A stretch of DNA of 64,000 nucleotides from Eutreptiella sp. 'Long Island Sound 2002' (GCA_964036045.1 OZ038380.1:10873913-10937912), one strand, 5' to 3'. Positions 13,701 to 25,700 are shown, numbered from the stretch's first letter. Notes: generated by a model not told the origin, from the letters alone. Numbers and translations are program-made.

Positions 13701-16700
13701 CCACTTCCGCTGCTGCCCCCCCCTCACCACTGGCTGCAGAGGCTTGAACACACCCCGGCTTCCTCGAGCAGGTGCGCAGATTCATTGATCCCAGTGTCCA
13801 ATGCCGAGATCTGCTTGTCATGGGCGTCGAGTTGCTGCAGGATTTCTTGTCTGGGCACAAGGGGAGAGGGCAGTGTCCCCCACACAGTCGAGGCCCGGAA
13901 GAGCCCCAGCTGTTGTGCCACCGAACTCGAGGGCGTCACGCAACACCACAGCCTGGCCCTCTGTGGGTCCAAACGTGTTTTGGTTGTGTCAACGGAGCCC
14001 CTGGATGACTTGTCTGGGGTCGGCTGTCCCGGAGACGGGCTGTTGCCCGTGCCATTGACCAGGTGCATCCCAGATGCACACTCCGAGTCCATGCTGGGTT
14101 TGCGGACTCCAGCACTGACTTGTGCGCACTGGGTGTGCATCCGCAGAATAATTTTCCTGACATGGGGGGTCAGCAGCATTGACACGCTCAACGCTTAGTG
14201 AAATGTCAAATGAGCACCGAAGTAAATGACGTGGGAAATCCACGTTTGTGACCCTCTGGTCCCAGCTGCCGGTACTTACCGCTTGTGTCCCAAACCCACT
14301 ACCCATACCCGCCCTGTGTGACATTCCGTCTGGTTGTTGCTCCTTTACGGGGCCCCGGACAGTCACCCATTCTTCCCTTCGCATGTTGCGTCAGGTTGCT
14401 GCTTTCTGTCGGCCGCTGCGGCCGGTGCTCTTGCTGGTGTTGTTTCCGCGTTCGTGGCATGGTGTGCCGTTTGCGCGTCAGAGGCACCCAGTAGTTGGCG
14501 TATTGAGGATGTGCTGGTTGCTGCCGGGGTCATTTGACTGTTTTTGCTGTCCACGCGCCTCTGTCCACAGGCCGTCCATAGTGTGCCTCGCTGTGGTTCT
14601 ATGTGCGTGAGGCCCAGGTGCCCTGTTCCTCCACGCGTTGTCCCGGCCGTCCACCATATGTCCTTTTCCCCCTCACAGCTGGTCTGCCCCTGATGGGCTC
14701 CCGCTCCTGCTGAGCAAATAGCCCATCTGGGCTGCGGGAGACACCCCCCACCTGATGCCGGTTGAGCAGGGGTTGCCCTGGCACCCGGTAGCGACGGGGC
14801 TGGCTGGCCAGGCCATCCCCTTTGTTGTTGCTGCCTCCCATGCGCACGCTCTGCCATCCCCTCCATTCTGGTTCCCTGTTCCCGCTGTTCTGGTTGCCTC
14901 TCCTGCCTTGCTGTGCCCCTCCTCCTTGTCTGCTATGCTCGCCCTTGTCCCTCCTGGTGTGGCTCCCGCGTTCTGTGTGTCTGTGTTGCTCCTCCCCCTG
15001 TCTGTTGGCGCTCCTGGGTGCCCCTTTCGCGCACCCACTCCTGTCCCACCAGCCTGCCCCCCCCCGTATGAGGATTTCACATCTCCGTACGACGTGGACT
15101 GTCCCGTGCGCGGTTGGCTGGTCACGGCCCTGTTGCCACCCCCGTGGCACAGCCCCCGCCCTTGTGGAGTACGTGGGCACCTTGTAGGGGCAGGGGGGGT
15201 GTTTGCTGATGGCTCGCTCGGCGTGCGCCGCATTTGGTGGTTGCTGCAGTGCTCGCACCTCATGGTTCCCTTGCGTATTGTTGTGTGTCCTGTTGGCGCG
15301 TCTCACTGCCGTGTGTGGGGCAGCTCTGTGCCCAGTTGCTTTGCTGCTTGCATTCCTCCCAATCTCGGCCTCTTTCTTCTTCTGCTGGCACACTCACCGC
15401 GGCTGGTGCGCGGCGCCGGGGGGGGGGCAGCATGTCGCTCCCTGCCTCCCATTGTGGCCCACTTTCAGTGGTACCAGGGGCACTGGGTACTTTTGCACAT
15501 GTCTCCAAATCTACAAACTGACCTGTCATTGGTGTTTGTTGGGGTTGTTCTGGGGTGAATGTGATGCGTTGTTGCTCTTTTGCATTCTGGGCTGCTGAGG
15601 GGCTCCCGTCTGAGGACTTCACTCTGGGCTGTCCACGCCTCGGAGCTAGGGACTCGTGTGAGGCCCCCCCCCCAAAAGGAAAAAGAGCCAAAACAAACTA
15701 GAGACCTCAATGGGAAACCACATGGCGGAATGTTGACTGCGCGCTGACTGTGGCATGAAAGAGCTTTTGCTACTGTGCAGCTGAGGGAATAACCCCCCCC
15801 CCCAGTCTGACGTCCTGACCACGAATGCTCACGCCACGTCTCTGAAATCAAACCGGCAAACGCACGATGCTGCATCGAGTGCAACGCCCGGGTTCAATGG
15901 GCGCCTCGTGCACCGCGCAGAATGCGTCTGGGCACCAGCCGCACGGGGCATACCGCAGCGCTGTGTTGTCCTCGCGGAACGCCTCCAGGTCCGTGCGCAG
16001 GGTCATGACAAGGGACGCCACGGCGTCGATGTTTGGGGCGAAAGTGCAGGTCTTCATATGTGTCCGCAGGTTGGCCTCGGTATCGCAGAACTTGCACCCA
16101 AACCTGAGAACACGCAAATGCGTCGAGGCCGGGCAACACCGCAGCGTACCTCCTCCCGCCCTCGCCAAGGCCCCGTTGGAGCCGTGCTCTTTCTCACGCG
16201 TGGCGGCCCCGGCGGCGGGGCGGACCGTTTTCGTGGCGTCTCGTTGGCACTTCGTGGCCCCCCCTGTCAGGCCCCGGTGGGCCTGCAGTCCGGTCTCCCG
16301 GCCGTCCGCGACCCCCGGTGTGACATTCCGTCTGGTTGTTGCTCCTTTACGGGGCCCTGGACAGTCACCCGTTCTTCCCTTCGCATGTTGCGTCGGGTCG
16401 CTGCGTTCTGTCGGCCGCTGCGGCCGGTGCTCTTGCTGGTGTCGTTTCCGCGTTCGCGGAGCCCAGTAGTTGGCGTGTTGGGGCTGTGCTGAATGTGGCA
16501 TGGTGTGCCGTTTGCGCGTCAGCGGCGCCCAATAATTGGCGTGTTGAGGATGTGCCGGTTGTTGCCGGGGTCGTGTGACTGTTTTTGCTGTCCACACACC
16601 TCTGTCCACAGGCCGTCCATAGCCTGCCTCGCTGTGTTTCTGTGCGCCCCCCCCCCCCCCCGCCGTTTGGTGGTGCGGGATGTGGGGCCACGCCGCTGGC

Positions 16701-19700
16701 GATGAGGGAGGGGGGCGGAGTGTGGGGGCAGTGACCGGACCGGCCAGAGATACCCCCCCCCCCTCCCCTCCGTCCACCGCCTCCGTCCCCCACCTTCCAC
16801 TCGCTTCATAACTTCTCAGGAGAGGTCTGCAGTGCGGCGCCGTGGTGGCCAGCAGGGCCCGCGCGCGCCCTCGTATCCCATCGGGTCGCCACACCACACG
16901 GGACCCCGCGCCACGCCCACACCACACGTGCTGACCGGCTCTTTTGCGTATGGAGGATGACATGCCCCTCCCTCTCCCGAAATTGTGGACGAAACAACCA
17001 GCCACTCAGCCCGGCTGACCGGCAGCTGACCCACCAACTGTGTACACGTGGGCGAAGCCGTACCGCAGTCGCTGGGACTGCCGTGTCCATTTCGCCCCCC
17101 GGTGACACCCCACCCCCAGCCCCTGGTACTCTTTTCCCGCGCATGAACACTCCTATGCCTTCCTAAAAGGATTCGGCACGACATTATGAAAATCCCTCTT
17201 TGCGCAAGAAAGTGGACTTTCCGGCACCCTCGACTCCATTGCGTTCTACAATACAATTTTACTGCCAGGGAGGGACTTTTCCGGTTGGAGGAAACGAGGA
17301 GTTTATTGGTGTTCTTTCCGGGGATCAGGGCTTCCTGAGCTTTTGAGCCCGGGCTCCCCCTCCCCCTCAGAACTTCAAGTCTTGTGACCACCGCCTGGTC
17401 CGCACGCCGGCTCCGCTCAAGGGCACACCACTCGGACACGCCCTGCCCGTGTCCCCTCTCGCAGTTGCGGTCTCCCCTCCCTTACGAGCTGCTTCTCGCG
17501 CTCATTCCCTCTGTTGGTACTTGTCAGCCCCCCCTCCCCCGGACCTCCGACTATTCTTGTTCGAGGTCGCTGTGGTCTCCTGCAAAACATTGGTGATTGG
17601 GGCGGAAAGCCGTTCTGTCACAACGTAAATCGCAGGGTGGCACCTGTGGAAGCGGCACATGTGCACTGCCGCGATATGCTCTTGCCTCTGCGCTGCAGAG
17701 CCGATCCAGCGGCAGCCGCGGTCCTGGAAAGGGCAGCAGTGCTCCTTGGACAAATGTGCGTTGATGTCAAGTCCCTGAAAAGATACGTGTGAAGGGCGGC
17801 GAACGACAGCTTGACGATGGTGCCAGGCCAGGACCTTTCTTAAGGACCCCGGGGGGGGGGGGGGAGGGTTGTTTGGGGCCCTGGCCAGCCCCGCGCCGAC
17901 CCACCACCCACATCAGAAAACTTTTCCTGAGACAAAAAAGATGAAATTTATCGAAGGGGCCGGAAATTTGAGGGCGATTTTAAATACACAAACTTTTTCT
18001 TTGGGCCGGGGGTTTCTTCTTAAGCAATAGCCTGTAACAGGCGCTTGAGCAGCGTCATGCTTTGCAATGAATTAACTTGCATGGGAGTGTGGCACGGGCC
18101 GAAAACTGGACTCACGCTTCACAAGGTCGTTCAAGACATCATGTGTTTTTGTCCAATGCAAACCATACTGCCTTGATCCTTTGTTGCTTTTTTCTTTTCG
18201 TTCGCCAAGTGACAAAGGGAGGAGTGGGCAGCAACATCTGTTTTGCTGGCAAAATTACGCTTGTTTACATTGCTTGTCCTGAGCCACCAGAAAAAGTGTT
18301 TTCCGTAGGTGAGAGCGGGACAGTTGTCCCTCTGCTCACAAATGCTACTTCTATCCCTTGGCGTCCCTGCCACCCTCGCGCGGCAGACTTCACACAAAAT
18401 CTTTCGCAAGACAGTGAGGTTTGGAGGGTGTTCACCACCGCTGATGTGGGCAGGGGCAGGGGGGCGTCGAAATTGGAGTGGGTTTGCCGGTTGGTACTCC
18501 CGGTTGACTGCACTTGTTTTGTGGAGGCGTGGCTCAGGGATGTGTGTGGTTGTTGGGGACTGTGTGGGAGGGGGTGTGCGGAGGGCTCGGGCTGCTCTTT
18601 CCCTCGTCCGCCTTGAGGGCCCACGCATTGCCCCGCTCCAGGGACGGCGCACCTCGCCCTCCCATCGTCCAGTCGGATGATGGTAGGCACAAGGGTTTCT
18701 GTGCGGGCGTGCGAGAGGTGTGGCCAAACAGCCTGCGATGCAGCGTGCGGTGTGGGAATGGTCCGTGGATGACAAGAATGCTGCGCGTTTTCTCGGCATG
18801 CGATGCCGTGCGACCTTTTTTGTGATACATCTCGTGAACTGGATTCTCAAGGGGTTTAGTTTGTTAATTTTACCAGCGACACTACAGACGGCGAGATTAA
18901 GCATCAACGATGAACATGATTTCAAAAGATCTGAGGATTCGAAAAATACCATCGCTTCACAAATAATTTCTGTCGATTTCTCGCTGTAAAACATCCAAAA
19001 CTCTAATTCGAGCTGCACGTTCACGAGCTCCGCGACACTATCCGCGGCCAAAAACGGTTTCTGGAACCGCAACTTGACTTTTCGCATTTGTTGACAAACC
19101 CAGCAGCCGGGGGCGCTCGTTGTTTGGTGCCCGGATGAGCTTCTCTGGTGAGGGGTGCAGGCTTCAAACCTGTAGTGGTCGCGAGGCCAAGTCGTTCGAT
19201 TCGACCTTCTGGGCGCCATTTATTTTTTTTGGCAGCATTCCGACATCCTGGCCGCATGGTGGCTGGATCCTTCCACTTTTTCGGGCGCATTTTTGGCAAA
19301 TGTTGGAATTCGCCTTCAACCGAATCGATACCCCTGCAAAATTTTCCATTTCCATCGGTGCATATATATAAAAATGCACATGCATAAGAATGGAAAAAAG
19401 AAGTATGGTTTACGGCGTGGGATTTGAATAGTGCTTGGGCACCGTCGGCTGAAATGGTTGATGTGGATCCTTGCCCTGCTTTTTGAGCAATGTTGTCAAA
19501 CATTCGTATTTGCTGGGAAGCCGTCTGAGCCCCTACCAGACCCCTCTCCCCATTCATTAGTAAGTCAAGCACAAAACAACAAAGGGTGACCTGCTTGTTC
19601 AGGTTCAGAGACTCCAATGCTACAGGTGCAGACACCCTCCCCGGACTTTAAGAGTGGGACAGACCTGCCAGGGGCAGTCAGCAAAGCGACAGGCATGCAG

Positions 19701-22020
19701 CTTCATGTGGTTTGCGTAATCCTGCCGCGGGCCTTTCCAGCCACATTGGAACTTGCACAGGACCGTGAGTGCATCCACTTTGGAGCGCAGAAGGCGCATC
19801 GCAGGACGGCAATTCTCAATGGTACACGGGGACCTGAGGTATTGGGACATGTGGATTGCGCACCTTCCCGAGGCCACTTCTGTACGCATGCATTTGTGGG
19901 GCAGGTTTTCCGATGCAAGGAAACCAGATTGTGGTCCCAACTTTGATGACAAGCGCTCGAGGTATGAGGAACCTCGCAGAGAGGTGTGTTCTTTGTGCCG
20001 CTGGTGAGTTGCGGTGTCCATTGCTGGCCCATTCGAATGAACTCATAGCTTTTTGATAGCAGGACTGTCAACATGGAGTTTGGCAACGCTTAAAATCTTT
20101 TAAGACTCTGAGGCGGAGACTTGCTTTGAAACACCTGTTGCTTGGAAACTACGCGGTCGTACTGTGCTGGATTCGCAATTGATGCACACTGCAGCAGGTT
20201 GTCAGGACTCAGAACGCGCAGCAAACTGTTCGAAGTTTCAAGCCCTTCAGTGCAACCAGACGTTTCATTGTACCCGGTCCGTTTCCCATGTGCCCCAAAA
20301 GGGAATCGCTGAGCAACGCAGCACACCTGCATTGGGGACACCCCTTCGCGTTTTGTAGCGATTGCGTCAAACATGTGGCACAAAACACATGCTCGCACGG
20401 CGTCTGCATAGGCTCAATCCACGGCGATAGGCAGATGGCGCAGACCAAGTCTGCGTCAATGGCGCCTGGGGAATGGGCACATCAGACGATATGGGGTTTG
20501 TGTCGTTGAGACTTATTGCCGTTGCTGGTTTACCGGGGTACTAAGTTCTGAACCAGGGTATTCTTAGACGTGTTTTACGGTTCGTTTGGTTTCGAGGTGT
20601 GTGCATCACGTATGACGTTCGGAGTAGACTTGGAGGGAGGTCGTGCATGGTGGATGTTCTGGCGTTTACCTGCAGTCAACCTCCGGGTGTTTGGTGGTCA
20701 TCCCAATGGTGTTTTGTGGTGGCTCAGCGAGAGTGTTCAGTGCTTCAAAACAAAAACTGCCAAAGGTGCGGAACCCTGTGTCAAGCAAGGGGTAATAGAT
20801 CGGGTGGACCAGGGTTTCGGTTTTTTCGCCTACGCTCGTTCACGCGTGCTCCAACTTCATGTACACCCCAGTACGTCGACCGTCTCCTTGCACCCAGGGT
20901 GAGGAACCAGGGCACACACACGCGCGCGCGCACACACACAGACCGGCGAGCGCGCGAGTTCACAGAACACGACGGAGAGTGAACAAGTTGCAGACCAAGG
21001 CGCCCAAGCAGGGACGCCTGGGTCTGCGAAAGCCCGACACCACCTTCTCATTGGGTTCCTTTGGCAGTCAACTCCAAAGATGAGAAAAACCCTGGAACCC
21101 TAAGCCTGGCTTTCCGTGTTCAATGGTTATGGGGTCAATGGGGAAGGGGGAATGTGACCAGGTAAAACATTCATCGGAAAACTCGGTGAACCTTGATCGT
21201 CACGACAGTGCACGAGTGAGTTACACACTCTCCTGCAACGGTTACCCACGACGTCCTATGCCTCCCTGCTTTCCAGCGAACCTGCATATTGATATTCAAA
21301 CTGCTCATTTGCCGCTTCCAGCCTGTCCCACGAACAACACAAGTTCTGCGAATGAAAGAGTTGTTTCACAAGGTACAGAGTGGACGACGCCGAAGTGCAG
21401 TATCGTGCAACGCTTGGCTACTGAGCACACGGGTCAGAAAGATCGTTTTCAATTTGGCCGACGCTGACTCTCAAAGAACCGCCTTGGAGGGCTTGAAGAA
21501 GATGGCGAATTAAGACTTCAGACATAGCATTACAACACGGGCGCGTGGCAACGGCAAGACCACGTTGTGTGACACTTGGTTCTTGGAAGAAAGCGACGCA
21601 CGAAAGGATCGGTGCTCCAACGTCTGATCTGAAACGAAGTCGGAAGATCGGCAGCTACGTTGTTTGCGCACATTTTTGCAATTTTCTTTTTCGCCTGTTT
21701 GTTGCACGAGCTCCCATCCCCCCCCAAAGCGTGTAAACGTTCCAAAGTGGAGACCGTCACCTCACGGCCACACAGACCGACCCCCTACCAGTGGACGACA
21801 GCTTGATATCTGAGACACGTGGGTCCAACATGGCCCTGTCCAGTAGAGTCGAGGGCGTGTTGGAGAGAGATGTAGCGTTCGATTTCGGAAGGCTACTGAC
21901 CGTATACCAATTTTGAATACCGTCGAGCACCTTGCTTGGCCACACCCAGTCAAATTCTGGTACCGAACAAAGCGTTTCCTTTGGTCTGTTATCTGACCGG
22001 ATTTCGAAAGCTGAAGCCAC
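7730..22020 (-). CDS. RING / TRAF-type zinc finger / coiled-coil / SPRY protein, probable E3 ubiquitin ligase (11 exons)
   Basis: A RING finger followed by TRAF-type zinc fingers normally means a ubiquitin ligase, and SPRY is a protein-binding domain. Exons: 21789-22020, 20327-20465, 19665-19833, 17644-17774, 15954-16103, 13754-13850, 12073-12124, 11445-11658, 10975-11119, 10274-10361, 7730-7851. All introns are GT-AG, and the reading phase fits at all ten joins, giving 512 residues. The RING lies at about 85-124 (CAICLSPW, CEHVFCATC, GCPQCR). TRAF-type zinc fingers follow at about 145-240 (CKFQCGWKG, HCCPFQDRGCRW, FGCKFCD). A helical, probably coiled-coil stretch spans about 240-325 (EILQQLDAHDKQ, LSSKLKKQLAKVKH). 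SPRY occupies about 370-512 (NGTHYMEI, YVGVAVGI, GILLDVDAGRMSFFIDG, GRGSSVQFN). Stop is TGA at 7730. Exon 1 is the least certain: no motif supports it, only an ATG, a good donor and matching phase. The combination recalls TRIM proteins but has TRAF-type fingers in place of B-boxes. Confidence 0.85.
12863..12895 (+). repeat. 33-bp exact repeat with hairpin, copy 1
   Basis: A 33-base sequence starting TGCGCTTGATCTAACAAC is repeated without change at 56081-56113. It contains the stem ACCTC/GAGGT around a TCTTC loop. This copy lies in an intron of the RING/SPRY gene. The function is unknown. Confidence 0.8.
13073..13575 (+). repeat. GC-rich dispersed repeat, copy 1
   Basis: It starts GTGACATTCCGTCGGGTTG and ends near the poly-pyrimidine stretch after CCCGGCCGTCCACC. 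It includes an internal doublet built on GCCCAGTGGTTGGTGT. It matches copies 2 and 3 at high identity by eye, apart from an extra ~120-bp segment near 13.2-13.33 kb. It lies in an intron of the RING/SPRY gene. Confidence 0.85.
14313..14655 (+). repeat. GC-rich dispersed repeat, copy 2
   Basis: Same order of blocks as copy 1 (GTGACATTCCGTC, then GGCCGCTGCGGCCGGTGCTC, then the GTTGGCGTATTGAGG block), but without the ~120-bp extra segment. It is in the same direction as copies 1 and 3, within the intron between exons 5 and 6 of the RING/SPRY gene. Confidence 0.85.
16317..16645 (+). repeat. GC-rich dispersed repeat, copy 3
   Basis: Third near-identical copy in direct orientation, in the intron between exons 4 and 5 of the RING/SPRY gene. 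It ends in an 18-base poly(C) run. The three copies are spaced 1.2 and 2.0 kb apart. Confidence 0.85.
19129..19215 (+). tRNA. trnU: tRNA-Sec (anticodon TCA), copy A
   Basis: This 87-base gene has the special shape of eukaryotic selenocysteine tRNA. It has a long acceptor stem starting GCCCGGA, and a 6-bp D stem (CTTCTC/GAGGGG) with a 4-base TGGT loop. The anticodon arm is GCAGG-CTTCAAA-CCTGT with TCA in the loop. A long variable arm (TGGTC-GCGA-GGCCA) and a 4-bp T stem (GTCG-TTCGATT-CGAC) follow. The anticodon-arm sequence matches the well-known animal tRNA-Sec core. CCA follows directly at 19216-19218, and a run of eight T at 19223-19230 is a good RNA polymerase III terminator. The tRNA is charged with serine, converted to selenocysteine and read at UGA codons. 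The gene is antisense to the host RING/SPRY gene. Confidence 0.97.
19223..19230 (+). terminator. Pol III terminator of tRNA-Sec copy A
   Basis: Eight T residues start eight bases after the discriminator base, the usual RNA polymerase III stop signal. The mirror copy has the same run at 22322-22329. Confidence 0.8.
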
Positions 22021-22188
22021 CTACTCTAGTACCTGGGGCATATGTTTATGTCCCACGCAATTCTACCGAACACGGCGTCTGCTTTCTCTGACAAGAAGAG
22101 TGCCCAAGCACTACTCAAATCCCACGCCCCAAACCATACTTCTTTTTCCATTCTTATGCATGGGCATATTATATATGTGTATTTATAA

Positions 22189-22716
22189 ATGCACCGATGG
22201 AAATGGAAAATTTTGCAGGGGTATCGATTCGGTTGAAGGCGAATTCCAACATTTGCCAAAAATGCGCCCGAAAAAGTGGAAGGATCCAGCCACCATGCGG
22301 CCAGGATGTCGGAATGCTGCCAAAAAAAATAAATGGCGCCCAGAAGGTCGAATCGAACGACTTGGCCTCGCGACCACTACAGGTTTGAAGCCTGCACCCC
22401 TCACCAGAGAAGCTCATCCGGGCACCAAACAACGAGCGCCCCCGGCTGCTGGGTTTGTCAACAAATGCGAAAAGTCAAGTTGCGGTTCCAGAAACCGTTT
22501 TTGGCCGCGGATAGTGTCGCGGAGCTCGTGAACGTGCAGCTCGAATTAGAGTTTTGGATGTTTTACAGCGAGAAATCGACAGAAATTATTTGTGAAGCGA
22601 TGGTATTTTTCGAATCCTCAGATCTTTTGAAATCATGTTCATCGTTGATGCTTAATCTCGCCGTCTGTAGTGTCGCTGGTAAAATTAACAAACTAAACCC
22701 CTTGAGAATCCAGTTC
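22189..22716 (-). repeat. Right arm of the 528-bp inverted repeat
   Basis: This is the mirror image of 18836-19363. The first codon of the RING/SPRY gene (22020) lies 169 bases below this arm. Inner similarity fades out near 22108. The 2.7-kb spacer between the arms contains exons 1-3 of that gene. Confidence 0.95.
22337..22423 (-). tRNA. trnU: tRNA-Sec (anticodon TCA), copy B
   Basis: An 87-base gene identical to copy A, in opposite orientation, so the two genes point toward each other. It has the same TCA anticodon, 6-bp D stem, long variable arm, CCA at 22334-22336 and T8 run at 22322-22329. All internal control elements are intact, so there is no sign that either copy is dead. Confidence 0.97.
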
Positions 22717-25700
22717 GCGACATATCATCACAAACAAAAAATTCAATCGCGGCTGCCTCGATGAAAGAGAAATCGCGCTATTTTGTATCCTCCATTTTTC
22801 TTGCCTATGCCAAATACGTCATGAGTCTTTCCAACATGGCTTCAAACCATCTCCTTGATTTCCACCGCACGCCAAGTGGCGGAAACCGCGTCTTGCTCAG
22901 TCGCACTCCCAAGAGTTGTTCTGTGTACCTATGTGTACCAATATTTTCGATCATATGATGCCCCTTGTCAAGATGTTCACCACAACTCGGTTGAGAGCTT
23001 TGAGGGTCTCGGGAACTTGCCATGCCACCGATACCATGCCCATCACATTTTGCTTGCGGGCAGTCTTCTCTTGTGGTGCACGGTTGCTTGCACAACCACC
23101 TCCCTTGTTACTTAGCTCTTCGTCGAACATTCGCATGTTTGGGTAGTCAAAGTGCCACCCATGGCTACGCCCAGCACTATTCTCATTTCCGAGTACGTGA
23201 TTCGAGTTGGTTGTAGGCAACCTCAAATCATGAGGGCATCGACACGCCATATCACATAAATTGCGGGACTTTGCACGACATGAAAGGGTAACCAACCAAA
23301 TGAACCGAACACATGTGTCCTCTTTTGCGAACTTCGTGGCATTTATGAATATTTTCCCCGTGTCGGGATCCTATGAGAGGGGGACCGCCTCCCTACATGT
23401 AGCGATGCCGTGTCACGCCAATCAAAATGCAATGTGCAAAGGAAGGTGCGATGAACACAGCACGTGGATGCATTCAATCCAATATGTGCATGTATGTGTT
23501 TTAACGGCAAATCCGCGGATTGTGCTTTTTTTCGCTGGGGGCTCGCTCCGGTCGTCCAGCGGGGCTCTCTCCGATCGTCCAGCTGGCCTCTCGGTCCGTT
23601 CACGGTGTCCAAAGTGGGTTTGGTGTGTCGCATGTAGGAGTTCCTTGTGCATTCTCAATTGATTCGGCGTCGTTCCCGACTCAGTGTGTAGGGTGATTGT
23701 CAACATAAGTCGGCACGGGACCTTCTTTGGGGCCGCGGATCACTCTTTGTTTTGTGGCGTAGCTGTGGCACGCGTTGGTTTTTGTAGCTTTATGTATGCC
23801 CCAACGACAGTGTGCCGGCGATTTGACGTGTTTTGACCCTCGATACTTCGATGGTAACCGCAATGGAGGCCCTTGGACCCTTCCTTTTTGGCTGCGGTGG
23901 TGCTTTGGCTTCGCGTTAATCATATATGTCGCGTGTGGTTGGCACAACCGAAACTATAACGCCATCCATCATGCGGCTCAACCTCCCAACTTACACGGCA
24001 AGCCTTTAAGCCTTTCCATTCCTCATCTCTCGACGGGATTAAGCCGTCCTTTGTTGGCAACTCCGGGCGTGGCAACGGATCTCCCCGAGCTGTCATTTGT
24101 CTCCATCTCCCGGACGCCACAACTAAACCGAGGTCGACCGAGGTCGCTACATTCCAAGAGGTCCTCCACGTTTGGGCCCTTCGCAACAACGGGCCATGGG
24201 CGTGATGCATGGAGGCTTGGCGGGGCCATGCTGCTTGCTGTGGCTGGAGGTGCATGGGCCATGGGGCCGCGGCAACGTGCTTCTCAACGTAGTGTTGTGG
24301 GGCCTTTGCCCGCCAAGGGTGCATCGAAGAGGTACGTGTGCTCGTAGTGACGTTCGGGGTGGGGCCAAGGTAAATACCAAGGGGAATCACCTTCATGCGA
24401 AGTCGAACCAAAGGCCACGGGCGCACTCCTGTCGTGTTTATGTTTCATGCTAACGAGCCCCCCAACATGACAACTCACAAGAGCACGCTCAGCACCAGGA
24501 CAACTCCTCAGTCAAAACACAATATTGCTCATGAGAAGTTGAGGGTAAACCGCGTTTCAAATATGGACGACGAAGCATGCTATGAAACAAGCGAAGATTT
24601 CTTGTTGAACCCATCGCAAAGCACGCAAGCAAGGGAGCAAGTGCCCAACACTTGCTCCCTTGCTCCTCCCTGTTGACTCCCTCGCTCCTTGCTCTTTCTG
24701 TGATTGGAATCCCTTTGAAATGCACGAGGGTCGGGGTGGGAGTTGGAGCGAGATCTAACTTGTTTTTGTGGCTAACACCTCAGTTCACCGCCGGCCATTT
24801 GGGCACTCCCCAAGTTGCGATTCATAGGCCACAAATCTCTTCGCCTGTGCAAACTGCCAAATTCCACTCCCGAGGGCATTGCTTTATTTTTGGTGGACTA
24901 CAATGGTTCATCACTCAAGTGACTTTAAATGTGGACCGGTTCTGCTACAAATCCCGTTGTTGAACATTCATCACCACAGAAAACCTTCAAATCATTGATG
25001 CCATCCATCTGGGCCTTAAAATGCGTTTATGAAGAGCAAACCGCGACCGCCTTACACATTGCCGAATCCACCCCAATGCACCAGATACCCCCATGCTCCG
25101 TGTTTGTCCTTCTCATGCCTTTTGGCTTTACGTACCTTGGATTGCAAGCCAGTAGCTCTTGGTGTAAGTCTACCGGGTTCCACACACACCTTCTACATAC
25201 ACCTGTAGTGTTCTACCTAATTAGGCTGTACCCCCAAGGAGTCTCTCTCAGCCGGTAGGCGGCGGGAAGCTTTTTATGGCCATGGCGGCGATGCATGGTG
25301 TCTTTTATCTCATCAAGGAGTCGCCTCGAATCTTTGCCTCCTATTTTGACACCTGCCTTCTTGGATTTACTTTGTTTCCCTTGCCACCATGCCTTTAATA
25401 GCTTGAAAATGGATGACTACCACGTACCTACCCTTGCATTCACCATGCCTCAAGCATGAAAACGGATTACCACCACGTGCCTACAAGAAAAACCTTGCAA
25501 AGGAAAACACCACGGGTGCAATCGAGGTCATAGACTTTTGCCCAAAACACCAAACGGTGCCTCCTGTTTTGCCTATTATCGGATAGGAGGCAAAATAGGA
25601 GGCAAAAACAGGAGGCAAAAGAGGAGGCTGGCCTCAAGAAATGACACAAATCCCTGGAATTTGGGCGGGTAAATTGGAGTAGACTTGTGGAGCCCCCCAA

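Larger units (their letters stand above)
18836..19363 (+). repeat. Left arm of a 528-bp inverted repeat (tRNA-Sec duplication)
   Basis: Read against the reverse complement of 22189-22716, this arm shows no difference that I could find by eye over 528 bases. Weaker similarity continues inwards to about 19443, across a divergent AT microsatellite. The arm holds one tRNA-Sec gene with about 290 bases upstream and 150 downstream. It lies in intron 3 of the RING/SPRY gene. Confidence 0.95.

Noticed and set aside
14599-15393. 264-residue minus-strand and 267-residue plus-strand ORFs facing each other
   Set aside because: Both run through GC-rich intron DNA, with composition typical of antisense pairs and no motif.
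15848-17005. 385-residue minus-strand ORF
   Set aside because: Only the 15954-16103 part is a real exon, and its donor and acceptor cut the rest away. The remainder is antisense translation of GC-rich repeat copy 3.
18131-19219. 362-residue minus-strand ORF (partly repeated as a 143-residue ORF at 22333-22764)
   Set aside because: It reads antisense through tRNA-Sec and the inverted repeat arm; the duplicate exists only because the arms are identical.
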